From: Nitrospirota bacterium
GTDB taxonomy: Bacteria > Nitrospirota > Nitrospiria > Nitrospirales > Nitrospiraceae
Direction of reading: 5' to 3'
Assembly (NCBI GenBank): GCA_004296885.1
Contig: SCVN01000016.1
Coordinates: 1-64,000, forward strand
Length of the DNA stretch: 64,000 bases
The position numbers and the translations under genes were made by a program. The number at the start of each line of letters is the position of its first letter. Position 1 is the stretch's first letter. Shown piece by piece: positions 1 through 8,242 of the stretch. Under the pieces are notes generated by a model. The model was not told the origin of the DNA and did no database searches. It saw nothing but the letters and a program-made list of their open reading frames with translations.

Positions 1-1
1 G

Positions 2-571
2 TTGATCGAGGCGATGAAGGACGGGGCCGTCAAGCGGCACGCCATCATGTCGCTGGGGATGATCGGGGACGCCAGGGCCCTGCCGGTGGTGTTGGATGCG
101 ATGCGCGGGAAGGGCATCCGCCAGGACGGCACGCCGACTCCCGGTTGTATCGTAAGCGAGGAAGCCTTCATCAAGGAAGCGGCGGCGACCGCCTTGGGTC
201 ACTTCCGGGACCCGCGCGTGATCCCGGAGTTGATTATGATGCTCAAGGACGGGGTCTTGCGTGAACGGGCCGCTGCCTCTCTGGTGCTGATCGGCGACAC
301 GGCCATCGAGCCCCTCGTCGCCTTTTTGCACGATCCCAAGGCGTCGGAGGTGGAGTCCAACGAACGGGCTCTCTCTTTTGCCACCAGCCGGTTGAGCGCC
401 ACCGATGCGCTGCGGAAGCTGACCCTTGAAACGCTCCATAAGCTGGGCTGGGACGTGCCGCTGGAAGACGAACGAGAAGTGAGTTCCAGCCAGACCGATA
501 ACCTCCGGGTGGACATGCCGCTGGGAGACACCGGGCGGTTCGGCCCCTCCGGCGATACGATCGGCACGTAA
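2..571 (+). CDS. HEAT-repeat protein (5' end cut by window edge)
   Basis: The frame is open from the first bases of the window, so the N-terminus is probably missing. The visible 189 residues carry HEAT/PBS-lyase-like helical repeats of the form A..LG.IGD.RA..VL, followed by a hydrophilic Ser/Thr/Gly-rich tail of about 30 residues. An insertion around residues 35-55 contains a lone Gly-Cys and interrupts the repeat pattern; the next gene has a similar one. The last helix ends in a Leu-Gly-Trp motif shared with other genes of the cluster. HEAT solenoids are normally protein-binding scaffolds; no enzyme motif is visible and the partner is unknown. The gene lies 46 bases before the next HEAT gene on the same strand. 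Confidence 0.8.
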   Translation: MIEAMKDGAVKRHAIMSLGMIGDARALPVVLDAMRGKGIRQDGTPTPGCIVSEEAFIKEAAATALGHFRDPRVIPELIMMLKDGVLRERAAASLVLIGDTAIEPLVAFLHDPKASEVESNERALSFATSRLSATDALRKLTLETLHKLGWDVPLEDEREVSSSQTDNLRVDMPLGDTGRFGPSGDTIGT

Positions 572-617
572 TCCGCGCGGTGGAGTTCCGGCGAGACTGG
601 CGTGCGAGCCGAGCACG

Positions 618-1700
618 ATGGCCGATTACGTTGGCGAACAGATTGCCGCGCTCAAGGATGAGGATTGGGCGGTCCGCGAAGAGGCGGCTTCCGCGCTGGG
701 GGCCAGCCGGGATGCGCGGGCCGTGGCACCTTTGGTGGCGCTGCTGAGCGACGGCGATCGGGCGGTGCGTCAGGCCGCGATCGCCGCCTTGACCGCCATC
801 GGGGAGGCGGCGGTGCCGGCGCTGGGAGCCTGCCTGGCGGCTCCCGATTTAAACGTGCAGGAGTCCGCCGCGTCGATCCTGTCCGGGATCGCCGACCGCC
901 GCGTCTTGGAACCCCTGCGCGCCGCGCTGGGGAGTCCCGATTGGATCGTCCGGATGCATGCGGCCCAGGCGCTGGGCCGGATCGGGGATGCCGGGGCGGT
1001 GGACGTCCTCATGCCGCTCCTGCAGGACAAGGTCAAGGCGGTGCGGGTGGATGCGGCCCAGGCGCTGGTGGCCATCGGTCAACCCTCCGTGCCCCACTTG
1101 CTGGACGCGATCAAGCATGAAGAATGGGTGGTCCGGCTGCATGCGGTGGAGGCGCTGGGACGGCTGAAATCCACCGAGTCGGTGGAGCCGCTCCTGTGGC
1201 TCCTCTTCAACGACCAGGACCAGGCGATTCGCGAAGACGCGGTCCGGTCGCTGGGGGAGATCGGCGATGCGCGGGCGGTGGATTTTCTCTTCCTGGCGAT
1301 GAAGGACGTGGGCCTGCGCCATTTGGCTATCGAGGCGCTGGGCAAGATCGGCGATCGGCGGGCGGTTTCGGTTCTGGTGGAGGTGGTCACGGGAGCCAGC
1401 CGGCCGGCCGACAGCCGTGCGATTGCCGGGTGCGGCGATCGGTGGGATACGGAAATGCATGCCATGGAAGCGGCGGTGCGGGCATTGGCGTTGATCCGGG
1501 AAGAAGCCACGATTCCGACCTTAGTGGGCGCGCTGCAGAATACGGTGGTGCGGGCGGAAGCCGCCGCCGCGCTCGTTTCGTTCGGGCCGCCGGCCATCCC
1601 GTTTTTGTTGGGGGTGCTCAAGAGCGAGCGGGACGAGAACATTCTCTTCCACGCCAAAGATACGCTGGCGCAACTGGGCTGGCGCTCGGGGAGAATCTGA
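618..1700 (+). CDS. HEAT-repeat protein, about 11 repeats
   Basis: The 360-residue protein is almost entirely tandem HEAT repeats of about 31 residues, each with a hydrophobic helix A, an Asp-x-x-x-x-Val-Arg turn and an Ala-Leu-Gly-x-Ile-Gly-Asp helix B. Residues 258-282 break the repeat with an Ala-Gly-Cys-Gly loop, recalling the insertion in the preceding gene. The protein ends in Leu-Gly-Trp. It has no signal peptide or membrane segment, so it is likely cytoplasmic. Only 6 bases separate it from the next HEAT gene, so the two are probably co-transcribed. Function is unknown; scaffolding is inferred from the fold only. Confidence 0.9.
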   Translation: MADYVGEQIAALKDEDWAVREEAASALGASRDARAVAPLVALLSDGDRAVRQAAIAALTAIGEAAVPALGACLAAPDLNVQESAASILSGIADRRVLEPLRAALGSPDWIVRMHAAQALGRIGDAGAVDVLMPLLQDKVKAVRVDAAQALVAIGQPSVPHLLDAIKHEEWVVRLHAVEALGRLKSTESVEPLLWLLFNDQDQAIREDAVRSLGEIGDARAVDFLFLAMKDVGLRHLAIEALGKIGDRRAVSVLVEVVTGASRPADSRAIAGCGDRWDTEMHAMEAAVRALALIREEATIPTLVGALQNTVVRAEAAAALVSFGPPAIPFLLGVLKSERDENILFHAKDTLAQLGWRSGRI

Positions 1701-1706
1701 GCGGGT

Positions 1707-2810
1707 ATGCCCAAGGAGTCGCTTGAGACGCTGATCTCCGAGCTGGTCCATGAAGAGGACTGGCGGCGGATGCGCGCCACGGCCGCCTGTCTGAAGGGCG
1801 GGCCCAAGGCGGTCCAGGCGCTGATCCATGTGCTGGAGACCGGGAGCGCGGCTCTGAAAATCGAAGCCGCGGGTATGCTGGCCCGGATCAAGGACCCCCA
1901 TGGAGGCGTGCCGCTGGTGCGGCTGCTCCGAGACGAGGACCCGACGGTTTGCAAGGCAGGGGCTTTGGCACTGGAGCAGCTGGCCGGCGTGCTGGATCAG
2001 GCTGCGGCCCAGGCATTGGTGGAAGACCTCCATACGATGGCGGACGAGGGGCAACGGGCCACGGTGATCGCCCTCCTCGGAGTCATCCCCAACGCGATCC
2101 AGCCCTTGTGCGCCATGCTGAAGCACCAGGATGCCGCAGCCCGGGAAACCGCCGCCATCATTTTGGAACATTTGCTGGACCCTCGCTCGGCCGATGCGTT
2201 GGTGGATGCGATAACCGACCAGGCTGTGGCCGTCATTGCCATGCGCACGCTGAAGAAGCTGGGCGCGATCCGGGATCGGATCGATCAGATTTTTAATGCC
2301 TTGCGCGATGTCGAGGGGAGCGGCGAACGTGAGGAGGCCAGAATGGCCGCGGTCGTAGATTTGCTCGGCATCGGACGCCCGATGGTGGAGATCCTGATCG
2401 AGTATTTGGAGGACGAGGATTGGGTGGTGCGCGAAGCGGCGGCCGACTTGCTGGGCAAGATCGGCGATCTCCGTTCCGTGGATCCGCTCATGGAGCGGCT
2501 GCGGCAGGACAAGGATACGGGTGTCAAGGAGCTGGCCATGAAGTCGCTGGGCTTGATTGGCGATGCCCGCCCCATGCAGCTCTATATCGACGGCTTGCCG
2601 ATCCGCCCGCTCCGGCCGCTGGCCATGGAGGCCCTGGCCAAGATCAAGGACGTGGAGGTGTTGCGCCCGTATCAGGACTTGTTTGAACAGCTCAAGACCG
2701 ACCGGGACGGGCTGGTCTCGTACAATGCCGGCATGATCGTGGACAAGCTTCAGGCCGCGGCGATGCAGGCCGAACAGGCCGCCGCGACAGAGGGGGGCGA
2801 GGATGAGTGA
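1707..2810 (+). CDS. HEAT-repeat protein with acidic C-terminal tail
   Basis: This 367-residue protein has degenerate HEAT repeats in its N-terminal two thirds and well-conserved ones from about residue 230 (Glu-Asp-Glu-Asp-Trp-Val-Val-Arg-Glu-Ala turn). It ends in an Ala/Gln/Glu-rich tail and, unlike its neighbours, lacks the Leu-Gly-Trp ending. Its last 8 bases overlap the start of the next gene, which indicates translational coupling. There is no signal peptide or catalytic motif. It is the most divergent member of the cluster, so it may bind a different partner; that is inference. Confidence 0.88.
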   Translation: MPKESLETLISELVHEEDWRRMRATAACLKGGPKAVQALIHVLETGSAALKIEAAGMLARIKDPHGGVPLVRLLRDEDPTVCKAGALALEQLAGVLDQAAAQALVEDLHTMADEGQRATVIALLGVIPNAIQPLCAMLKHQDAAARETAAIILEHLLDPRSADALVDAITDQAVAVIAMRTLKKLGAIRDRIDQIFNALRDVEGSGEREEARMAAVVDLLGIGRPMVEILIEYLEDEDWVVREAAADLLGKIGDLRSVDPLMERLRQDKDTGVKELAMKSLGLIGDARPMQLYIDGLPIRPLRPLAMEALAKIKDVEVLRPYQDLFEQLKTDRDGLVSYNAGMIVDKLQAAAMQAEQAAATEGGEDE

Positions 2811-3573
2811 GGAGCAGTATCACGAGCGAGTCAACCAATTGCTCTCGGCCCTGCGGGACGAAAATGAGGCGTTGCGGGACCATGCGGCCGCCAGCCTGGG
2901 GCAGATGGGCCTGGAGGCCTTGTCGGGCTTGATCGGCATGTTGGCCGATGAGGACACGGTCATTCGCGAGGCTGCGGCGAGCGCGATCGTGCGGATCGGG
3001 CCGGCGGCGGTGGAGCCGATGATCGAAGCGCTGGCGGACGACGAATGGGCGGTGCGGGAACAGGCCGCCAATGTCCTGGGCAAGCTCAAGGACCCGCGCG
3101 GCGTCGAGCCATTGATCAAAGCCCTCAAGGACAAAGATGGCGCCGTCCGCAGTTCGGCGGTCTGGGCCTTGGAACGGGTGGGGGATCCCCGCGCCGTGCC
3201 CGGGCTGGTGGAGGCGTTGAACGACGGGACGCTCCGGGAGGATGCGGCGCGGGTGCTCAAGAAGATCGGGGACGTGAGGGCCGTTGAGGCGCTCATCGAG
3301 GGTCTGCTCGGCAACAACTGGATGGTCCGCCGGCATGCGGCGGAAGCTTTGGGTAAGATCGGGGATGTGCGGGCCATGCCCTCGCTGATCGAGGCGCTGA
3401 AGGACGAAGACTGGCTGGTGCGGCGCAACGCGGTCGAATCCCTGGCGCGGTTGGGGGACCGGCGGGCGGTGGACTCGCTCGTACCGCTGCTGGAAGACGA
3501 GAACGAGATGGTGCAGGAGACCGTGGAGGGCGCCCTGGCCAGCCTCGGCTGGAAACCGCAGGCGACTAAGTAA
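2803..3573 (+). CDS. HEAT-repeat protein, compact and very regular
   Basis: The 256 residues contain about eight nearly perfect HEAT repeats, each with D(D/E)xW.VR..AA..LG.(I/L).D.RAV..L...L.D. The chain ends Leu-Gly-Trp-Lys-Pro, like the C-termini of the first, second and fifth genes of the cluster. The ATG overlaps the preceding gene by 8 bases. The regularity suggests recent internal repeat expansion. CpcE/PecE-type phycobilin lyases share the fold, but nothing here suggests a phototroph, so a lyase role is unlikely. Confidence 0.9.
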   Translation: MSEEQYHERVNQLLSALRDENEALRDHAAASLGQMGLEALSGLIGMLADEDTVIREAAASAIVRIGPAAVEPMIEALADDEWAVREQAANVLGKLKDPRGVEPLIKALKDKDGAVRSSAVWALERVGDPRAVPGLVEALNDGTLREDAARVLKKIGDVRAVEALIEGLLGNNWMVRRHAAEALGKIGDVRAMPSLIEALKDEDWLVRRNAVESLARLGDRRAVDSLVPLLEDENEMVQETVEGALASLGWKPQATK

Positions 3574-3617
3574 CGTCGGCTTCATTCACGTCATCGCGAC
3601 ACAGAAAAGAGGACCCT

Positions 3618-4334
3618 ATGGCAGACGAAACACCGCAGCAACCGCCCAAGCTCATCCAGATCGGCCCCAAGGGAGGCGCCAAGAAGGACGGCTTCAACTT
3701 GGTCACCGAAAAAGTCGTCTCGGTGAATCTCGCGCTCAAGCAATTGGAAGTGGAGTTGCTGGCTTACGACGGCAAGACGGTCGTCCTGGATGTGGCCGAA
3801 GAGGCGCTCGAAGATCTCCAGAAGATCAAACCGGGCGACGGGGCGACCATCCGGGTGGTGGAAGAAGGCGGCAAGCGCGTCGCGAAGAGCTTCCGTATCC
3901 GATCCAAAGATCCGAACGCCGCGAAGGCGGACGCGATGCTGGTGGATCTCAAGGATACCCATTGGCTCAATCGGAAATATGCGGCGGAGTCCTTGGGCGA
4001 CCTGAAGGCCGAGCGGGCGGTCGGTCCCTTGGTGGAGGCGCTGGGCGACGAAGTCGGGGATGTTCGGCAGCGGGCCTACGACTCACTCATCAAGTTGGGC
4101 GCCGTGTCCGTGCCGACGCTCATCCCCTTGTTGGTCTCGGAAGAGGACGAACTGCGTCAGTTCGCCACCGAGATCATCCGCAAGATCGGGAAGCCGGCCG
4201 TCGAGCCCCTGGCGGTGGCGTTGAACGAGGCGGACGATCGGCTCAAGAGCCGGATCATGAAGGTGCTGGACCGGATGGGATACAAGCCCAAGCCGAAAGA
4301 GGAGGGGGCCAGGCAGATCAGCGCCCAAAGCTGA
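3618..4334 (+). CDS. HEAT-repeat protein with N-terminal beta-rich domain
   Basis: Of 238 residues, about 20-95 form an unrecognised beta-rich domain (alternating hydrophobics, Lys-Val-Val-Ser-Val and Lys-Pro-Gly-Asp turns), followed by about four HEAT repeats from residue 110 and a Lys/Glu-rich tail. The final helix ends Met-Gly-Tyr-Lys-Pro, matching the Leu-Gly-Trp-Lys-Pro ending of the preceding gene. This is the only member of the cluster with an extra folded domain, which makes it the best candidate for a ligand-binding or membrane-proximal partner (inference). A GAGGA-type ribosome site precedes the ATG. The gene is convergent with ugd, with only 7 bases between the stop codons. Confidence 0.88.
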   Translation: MADETPQQPPKLIQIGPKGGAKKDGFNLVTEKVVSVNLALKQLEVELLAYDGKTVVLDVAEEALEDLQKIKPGDGATIRVVEEGGKRVAKSFRIRSKDPNAAKADAMLVDLKDTHWLNRKYAAESLGDLKAERAVGPLVEALGDEVGDVRQRAYDSLIKLGAVSVPTLIPLLVSEEDELRQFATEIIRKIGKPAVEPLAVALNEADDRLKSRIMKVLDRMGYKPKPKEEGARQISAQS

Positions 4335-4341
4335 CCGAACG

Positions 4342-5670
4342 TTACGAGGTTGCCGGTTCAGGCCCGCAGGGCGGTCTTCCGACGGAGATGTAGCGCAACC
4401 CCAGCGCCCCGATTCGATCCGGTTCGTAGACGTTGCGCAAGTCCACGAAAATGGGCCGGCGCATCACCCGCTTGACGCGCTCAAAATCCAAGTTCCGGAA
4501 CTGGTTCCATTCGGTCATCAGGATCAGTGCGTCCGCTCCCTGGGCCGCGTCATAGGCGTCCTTGCAAGCCTGCAACGTGGGCAGGAGCTTGGTCGCTTCT
4601 TCCAACCCTTCCGGATCGTAGGCTCGGATGGCGGCGCCCTTCTCGACCAATTGTTCCGCGATGGCCAGCGCCGGGGATTCCCGCAAGTCGTTCGTATTCG
4701 GCTTGAACGAGAGTCCCAAAAGGCCGACGGTCTTTCCTTTCAGGCCGCCGAGCGCAACCTGAATCTTCTCCACCATCCGCTGTCGTTGCCGCTCGTTCAC
4801 CTCTGCGGCCTTGGCCGCGATCTCCATGTTCTCCCCTGCTTCCCGCCCGATCTGAACCAGCGCGGCCAGGTCTTTGGGAAAACAGGAGCCGCCGAAGCCG
4901 GGGCCCGCGTGCAGGAACTTGGGCCCGATGCGCCGGTCCAGGCCCATGCCTTTGGCGACCACTTGCACATCCGCGCCGACTTTCTCGCAGAGGTTGGCGA
5001 TCTCGTTGATAAAGGAGATCTTGGTGGCCAAGAAGGCGTTGGAGGCGTACTTGATCATCTCCGCCGAAGTAATATCCGTGATGACGAACGGGGTTTCGAT
5101 GAGGTAGAGCGGGCGATAGAGATCCTTCATGATCGCGACGGCTTGGTCGCTGTCCGCCCCGATCACCACGCGGTTGGGTCTGAGAAAGTCTTCGATGGCA
5201 GATCCTTCCCTCAGGAACTCCGGATTGGATACCATGTCGAAACGACAGGGGGCTGCCTGGTTGGTCTTGATGACCTGGCGAATCCTCTCGCCTGTCCCCA
5301 CTGGGACGGTGGACTTGGTGGCAATGACTTTATAGCTCTTCATGTGCTGGGCGATGCCGCGGCCCACTTCTTCCACATAGGAGAGGTCGGCGGACCCGTC
5401 TGCGCGGGGCGGCGTCCCCACGGCGATGAAAATGACCAGGGCGTCCTCAACCGCTTTGGGCAAGTTGGATGTAAACGTCAGGTGGTTTTCCTTGATGCCC
5501 TTGTGGACCAGTTCGGTGAGCCCCGGCTCGAAAAACGGCACCTCGCCTTTCTCCAACTTCCCGATCCGTTTGGCATCCGTGTCCATACAAGTCACGTTCA
5601 GCCCGAATTCCGCGAAGCAGGCTCCCGTGACCAGTCCGACGTAGCCGGTTCCAATGACGCTAATGTGCAT
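4342..5670 (-). CDS. ugd: UDP-glucose 6-dehydrogenase
   Basis: Oxidises UDP-glucose to UDP-glucuronate with NAD+, supplying precursors for polysaccharides. The N-terminal Rossmann motif Gly-Thr-Gly-Tyr-Val-Gly is at residues 7-12, and the catalytic cysteine is about residue 263 in GFGGSCFPKDL. The central and C-terminal UDP-binding domains are complete, giving 442 residues, the usual family length. The frame opens 21 bases earlier, but the ATG at 5670 is preferred because AAGGA lies about 7 bases upstream and the protein then begins MHISVIG like its homologues. It appears monocistronic, with its own promoter at 5742-5771. No other polysaccharide genes are adjacent. Confidence 0.97.
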   Translation of the reverse strand: MHISVIGTGYVGLVTGACFAEFGLNVTCMDTDAKRIGKLEKGEVPFFEPGLTELVHKGIKENHLTFTSNLPKAVEDALVIFIAVGTPPRADGSADLSYVEEVGRGIAQHMKSYKVIATKSTVPVGTGERIRQVIKTNQAAPCRFDMVSNPEFLREGSAIEDFLRPNRVVIGADSDQAVAIMKDLYRPLYLIETPFVITDITSAEMIKYASNAFLATKISFINEIANLCEKVGADVQVVAKGMGLDRRIGPKFLHAGPGFGGSCFPKDLAALVQIGREAGENMEIAAKAAEVNERQRQRMVEKIQVALGGLKGKTVGLLGLSFKPNTNDLRESPALAIAEQLVEKGAAIRAYDPEGLEEATKLLPTLQACKDAYDAAQGADALILMTEWNQFRNLDFERVKRVMRRPIFVDLRNVYEPDRIGALGLRYISVGRPPCGPEPATS

Positions 5671-5741
5671 GGGGGATCCTTGTAGAGTCACAACCTGTTC
5701 AATAATTCAGAAATTTGACGGAAACGGCTTTCTTGCAGCGA

Positions 5742-5771
5742 AGTATAGCAAGGCACCTCGGGGGGTCGCAA
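5742..5771 (-). promoter_or_regulatory. Probable sigma-70 promoter of ugd
   Basis: On the minus strand TTGCGA (5766-5771) and TATACT (5742-5747) are separated by 18 bases, with a TG-N extended -10 (TGCTATACT). Transcription would begin near 5735 and leave a leader of about 65 bases before ugd. Confidence 0.6.
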
Positions 5772-5832
5772 GGAAATCAGTTGAAGATTGCGTGATGACG
5801 ACGGGCAGAGACTGTCTGCGTCGATGCTCCGG

Positions 5833-5861
5833 TTGACTCCCCCGCAAGGGTCCAGTACAAT
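5833..5861 (+). promoter_or_regulatory. Probable sigma-70 promoter of the CBS-domain gene
   Basis: TTGACT (5833-5838) and TACAAT (5856-5861) are spaced by exactly 17 bases, which is close to consensus. The expected start is near 5868, about 40 bases before the ATG at 5909. Confidence 0.7.
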
Positions 5862-5908
5862 TTTGCCTCGTTGCAGGCAGTGGCGTGTGAAGCTGAGGTA
5901 GGAGGTCC

Positions 5909-6319
5909 ATGGCGCTTCAAAGCGGCGCAATGCTGCGGCCCTTGGCGGTAATGATGAACCGGGCGATTCGGACGGTCGGTCCGGACGCGACGCTGGCCGA
6001 AGCCGCGCGGTTGATGCGGGAGGCGCAAGTCGGGGCGCTGTTCGTCGTACGTGAGGGGGCCTACCTGGGCGTGGTCAGTGAGACGGATCTGGTCCGGAAA
6101 GCCATGGCCCAGGGGCTCGACCCGGCGCAGGTACCGGTCCGCGCCGTCATGAGCAGCCCCGTTATCACGATTGAGAGCGACTGTTCCGCCCACGATGCCA
6201 GCGATCTCATGGCCGACAAGGGCATCCGACACCTGGCCGTTACCCAAGATGGACAGGTCGTCGGAATGATTTCCGTGCGCGGCCTTCTGCGATACTTCAA
6301 GAACTGGGGTACGGTCTAG
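5909..6319 (+). CDS. CBS-pair domain protein
   Basis: The 136-residue protein consists of two CBS motifs (about residues 10-65 and 75-130), the second with typical motifs such as Ile-Arg-His-Leu-Ala-Val and Gly-Met-Ile-Ser-Val-Arg. CBS pairs bind adenosyl ligands (AMP, ATP, SAM) and usually act as energy or ion-strength sensors; standalone forms bind unknown partners. There is no signal peptide or effector domain. A GGAGG lies just upstream, close to the ATG, so the second ATG at 5930 is a possible alternative start. The gene has its own promoter. Confidence 0.9.
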   Translation: MALQSGAMLRPLAVMMNRAIRTVGPDATLAEAARLMREAQVGALFVVREGAYLGVVSETDLVRKAMAQGLDPAQVPVRAVMSSPVITIESDCSAHDASDLMADKGIRHLAVTQDGQVVGMISVRGLLRYFKNWGTV

Positions 6320-6387
6320 CTCATCCACCCTACGACTTCCATGCGACTCTCTTCTGTTCATCGTCCGACCGTTGGAATGTCCCTCGC

Positions 6388-8007
6388 ATGACCGCTCCAT
6401 CCGTTTCTGTTGCCTCGTCCCCCATCTCGCTATTCGCGACCGCGTTTCTGACCGGCGCCGTGGTGATGGCGCTTGAGATTTTGGGCAGCCGCCTGCTGGC
6501 CCCGGTATTCGGCAATTCCCTCTACGTCTGGGGCGCTTTAATCGGTGTCATCCTGGCCGCCATGAGCAGCGGTTATGCGCTGGGAGGCTGGCTGGCGGAT
6601 CGCCATCACGGCGGTTCGGTGTTGGCCGGGCTGTTGCTGACGTCCGGGGCCTGGACGTTTCTGTTGGCCTGGAAAGGCGATCCCGTGATGTTCCAGGTCG
6701 CCGACTGGGTTCAGGATCCGCGCTGGGGGCCTTGTCTGGCCGCCAGTATTCTGCTCGCCCCTCCGGCACTTGGGCTCAGCGGGGTCTTGCCGGCGTTATT
6801 GCGGCTCTCCATCGGCGATATGGGACACCTGGGGAGGCACACGGGCCGCATGATCGCAGTCTCCACAGTCGGCAGCCTGGTCGGGACTTGGGGAACCGCG
6901 TTTTTCTTGCTGAGTTGGCTGGGCAGCGTGACTTTGGTGGCCCTGCTGGGAGCCGTTCAGGTCCTGCTCGGGCTCTTCTGGTGGTGGCGTTCGGTGGCTG
7001 TTCAGGCGCGTGCGGCCGTGAGGACCATCGGGAGCCTGGTGTTGGTGGGGGGCGGGCTTGGCCTGGCATGGTTGGCCTGGCATCCGGATTTGGTGCTGCC
7101 CGCGCCGGTCTATCAAGAGGACAGTCCATATCAGCAGCTCAGAGTCCGTGATACGGACCTATTGCGGATTCTGATTTTGGATCGCACCTTCCATGCAGTC
7201 ATGTGGCTTGTCGAGCCGGTGGAATTGGTCTTGCCTTACAGCCATATGATGATGGCGGCGTTGGCCTTGATGCCGGAGCCGCAGGACCAGGGAACGGCGG
7301 CGAATGATCCTCCCAGGCGGGGGTTGATCCTGGGGCACGGGGGAGGCTCAATCGCGAAGTGGCTGGCTCGATACTGGCCTGAGCTGACCCTGGACGTCGT
7401 GGAGGTTGATCCCTCCGTAGTCCGGGCCGCCGAGCAGTATTTCAACTATACCCCGCCGCCGTCGCACCATGTCTATGTGAGGGATGCACGCTTGTTTCTG
7501 CGCACGGCGGCCGACCAGTATTATGATGTGATCTGGGTGGATGCCTTTGCGCGGCATCTCGTGCCCTTCCACCTCACCACCAAAGAGTTTTTCGCGGAGG
7601 TCCGGTCGCATCTCAAGCCCGATGGGGTACTGGCGGTTAATTTGGCGTCCTCGGGGAGCGGGCCGGACCGCCAACGCTCCCAGGCGGTGGTCGCGACGAT
7701 GCGGACGTCCTTTCCCGTCATCGAGTCCTTTGCGGTAAAGGGATCGAAGGGGGCGGACAACCTGATTTTTTTTGCCGGGGCTCCCGCAGCGACGATACGC
7801 CATCCAGAATTTGCGGACCGGGTCAACCGTTTGATTGAAGGGCGACGGATGCCGGCCGAAGCCTCCGTGCTCTTGGCCACGAGACGAGAAGAGGCCTGGC
7901 CGGAAGGAGTGGTGCTCACCGATGACTATGCGCCGTTTGACTTGCTGATGGGGCGGGGCGAAGCGGGGATGGCAATGGCCACAGGCGGGATAGTGCTTGG
8001 CCGTTAG
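6388..8007 (+). CDS. Membrane-anchored spermidine-synthase-like protein
   Basis: The first 240 or so of 539 residues form about seven hydrophobic segments beginning with AxxxMALEILGSRLLAPVFG, characteristic of fused transporter-like/spermidine-synthase proteins. Residues about 310-450 are a SAM-type Rossmann domain with a glycine-rich GHGGGSIAKW loop, VVEVDPSVV and VWVDAF-type motifs corresponding to the aminopropyltransferase nucleotide and active-site regions. The substrate is unknown: bacteria with these fusions often lack other polyamine genes, and none is adjacent here. It lies 68 bases downstream of the CBS gene and may share its transcript. Confidence 0.85.
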   Translation: MTAPSVSVASSPISLFATAFLTGAVVMALEILGSRLLAPVFGNSLYVWGALIGVILAAMSSGYALGGWLADRHHGGSVLAGLLLTSGAWTFLLAWKGDPVMFQVADWVQDPRWGPCLAASILLAPPALGLSGVLPALLRLSIGDMGHLGRHTGRMIAVSTVGSLVGTWGTAFFLLSWLGSVTLVALLGAVQVLLGLFWWWRSVAVQARAAVRTIGSLVLVGGGLGLAWLAWHPDLVLPAPVYQEDSPYQQLRVRDTDLLRILILDRTFHAVMWLVEPVELVLPYSHMMMAALALMPEPQDQGTAANDPPRRGLILGHGGGSIAKWLARYWPELTLDVVEVDPSVVRAAEQYFNYTPPPSHHVYVRDARLFLRTAADQYYDVIWVDAFARHLVPFHLTTKEFFAEVRSHLKPDGVLAVNLASSGSGPDRQRSQAVVATMRTSFPVIESFAVKGSKGADNLIFFAGAPAATIRHPEFADRVNRLIEGRRMPAEASVLLATRREEAWPEGVVLTDDYAPFDLLMGRGEAGMAMATGGIVLGR

Positions 8008-8091
8008 CGTGAGGCACAGCATGATCGGCATGGAGAATAATCGTAAACAATTCGAGCTATTGTGCAGGCTCGTGTTGGGCAAAGAACATTC

Positions 8092-8120
8092 TTGCTTCCC
8101 ACTACCGCCTATGCTATAAG
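8092..8120 (+). promoter_or_regulatory. Candidate promoter of the cupredoxin gene
   Basis: TTGCTT (8092-8097) and TATAAG (8115-8120) are 17 bases apart. Initiation near 8127 would give a leader of about 116 bases before the ATG at 8243. The match to consensus is moderate. Confidence 0.45.
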
Positions 8121-8242
8121 GGGCACCGGTCAGGTGGTGGTCGCCGATTCGTCGGTGTTGGCTCTAGTCATTGTTGTGCCGGGCGGGGTCTTCCTCATTC
8201 ACTAACCTAATCACAGCTCTTTTCTTCCAAGGGAGGTAGGCT

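Noticed and set aside
4651-5685. Long open frame opposite ugd (344 codons)
   Set aside because: It is the antisense frame of a well-conserved enzyme; high GC third positions open such frames. No motif or ribosome site.
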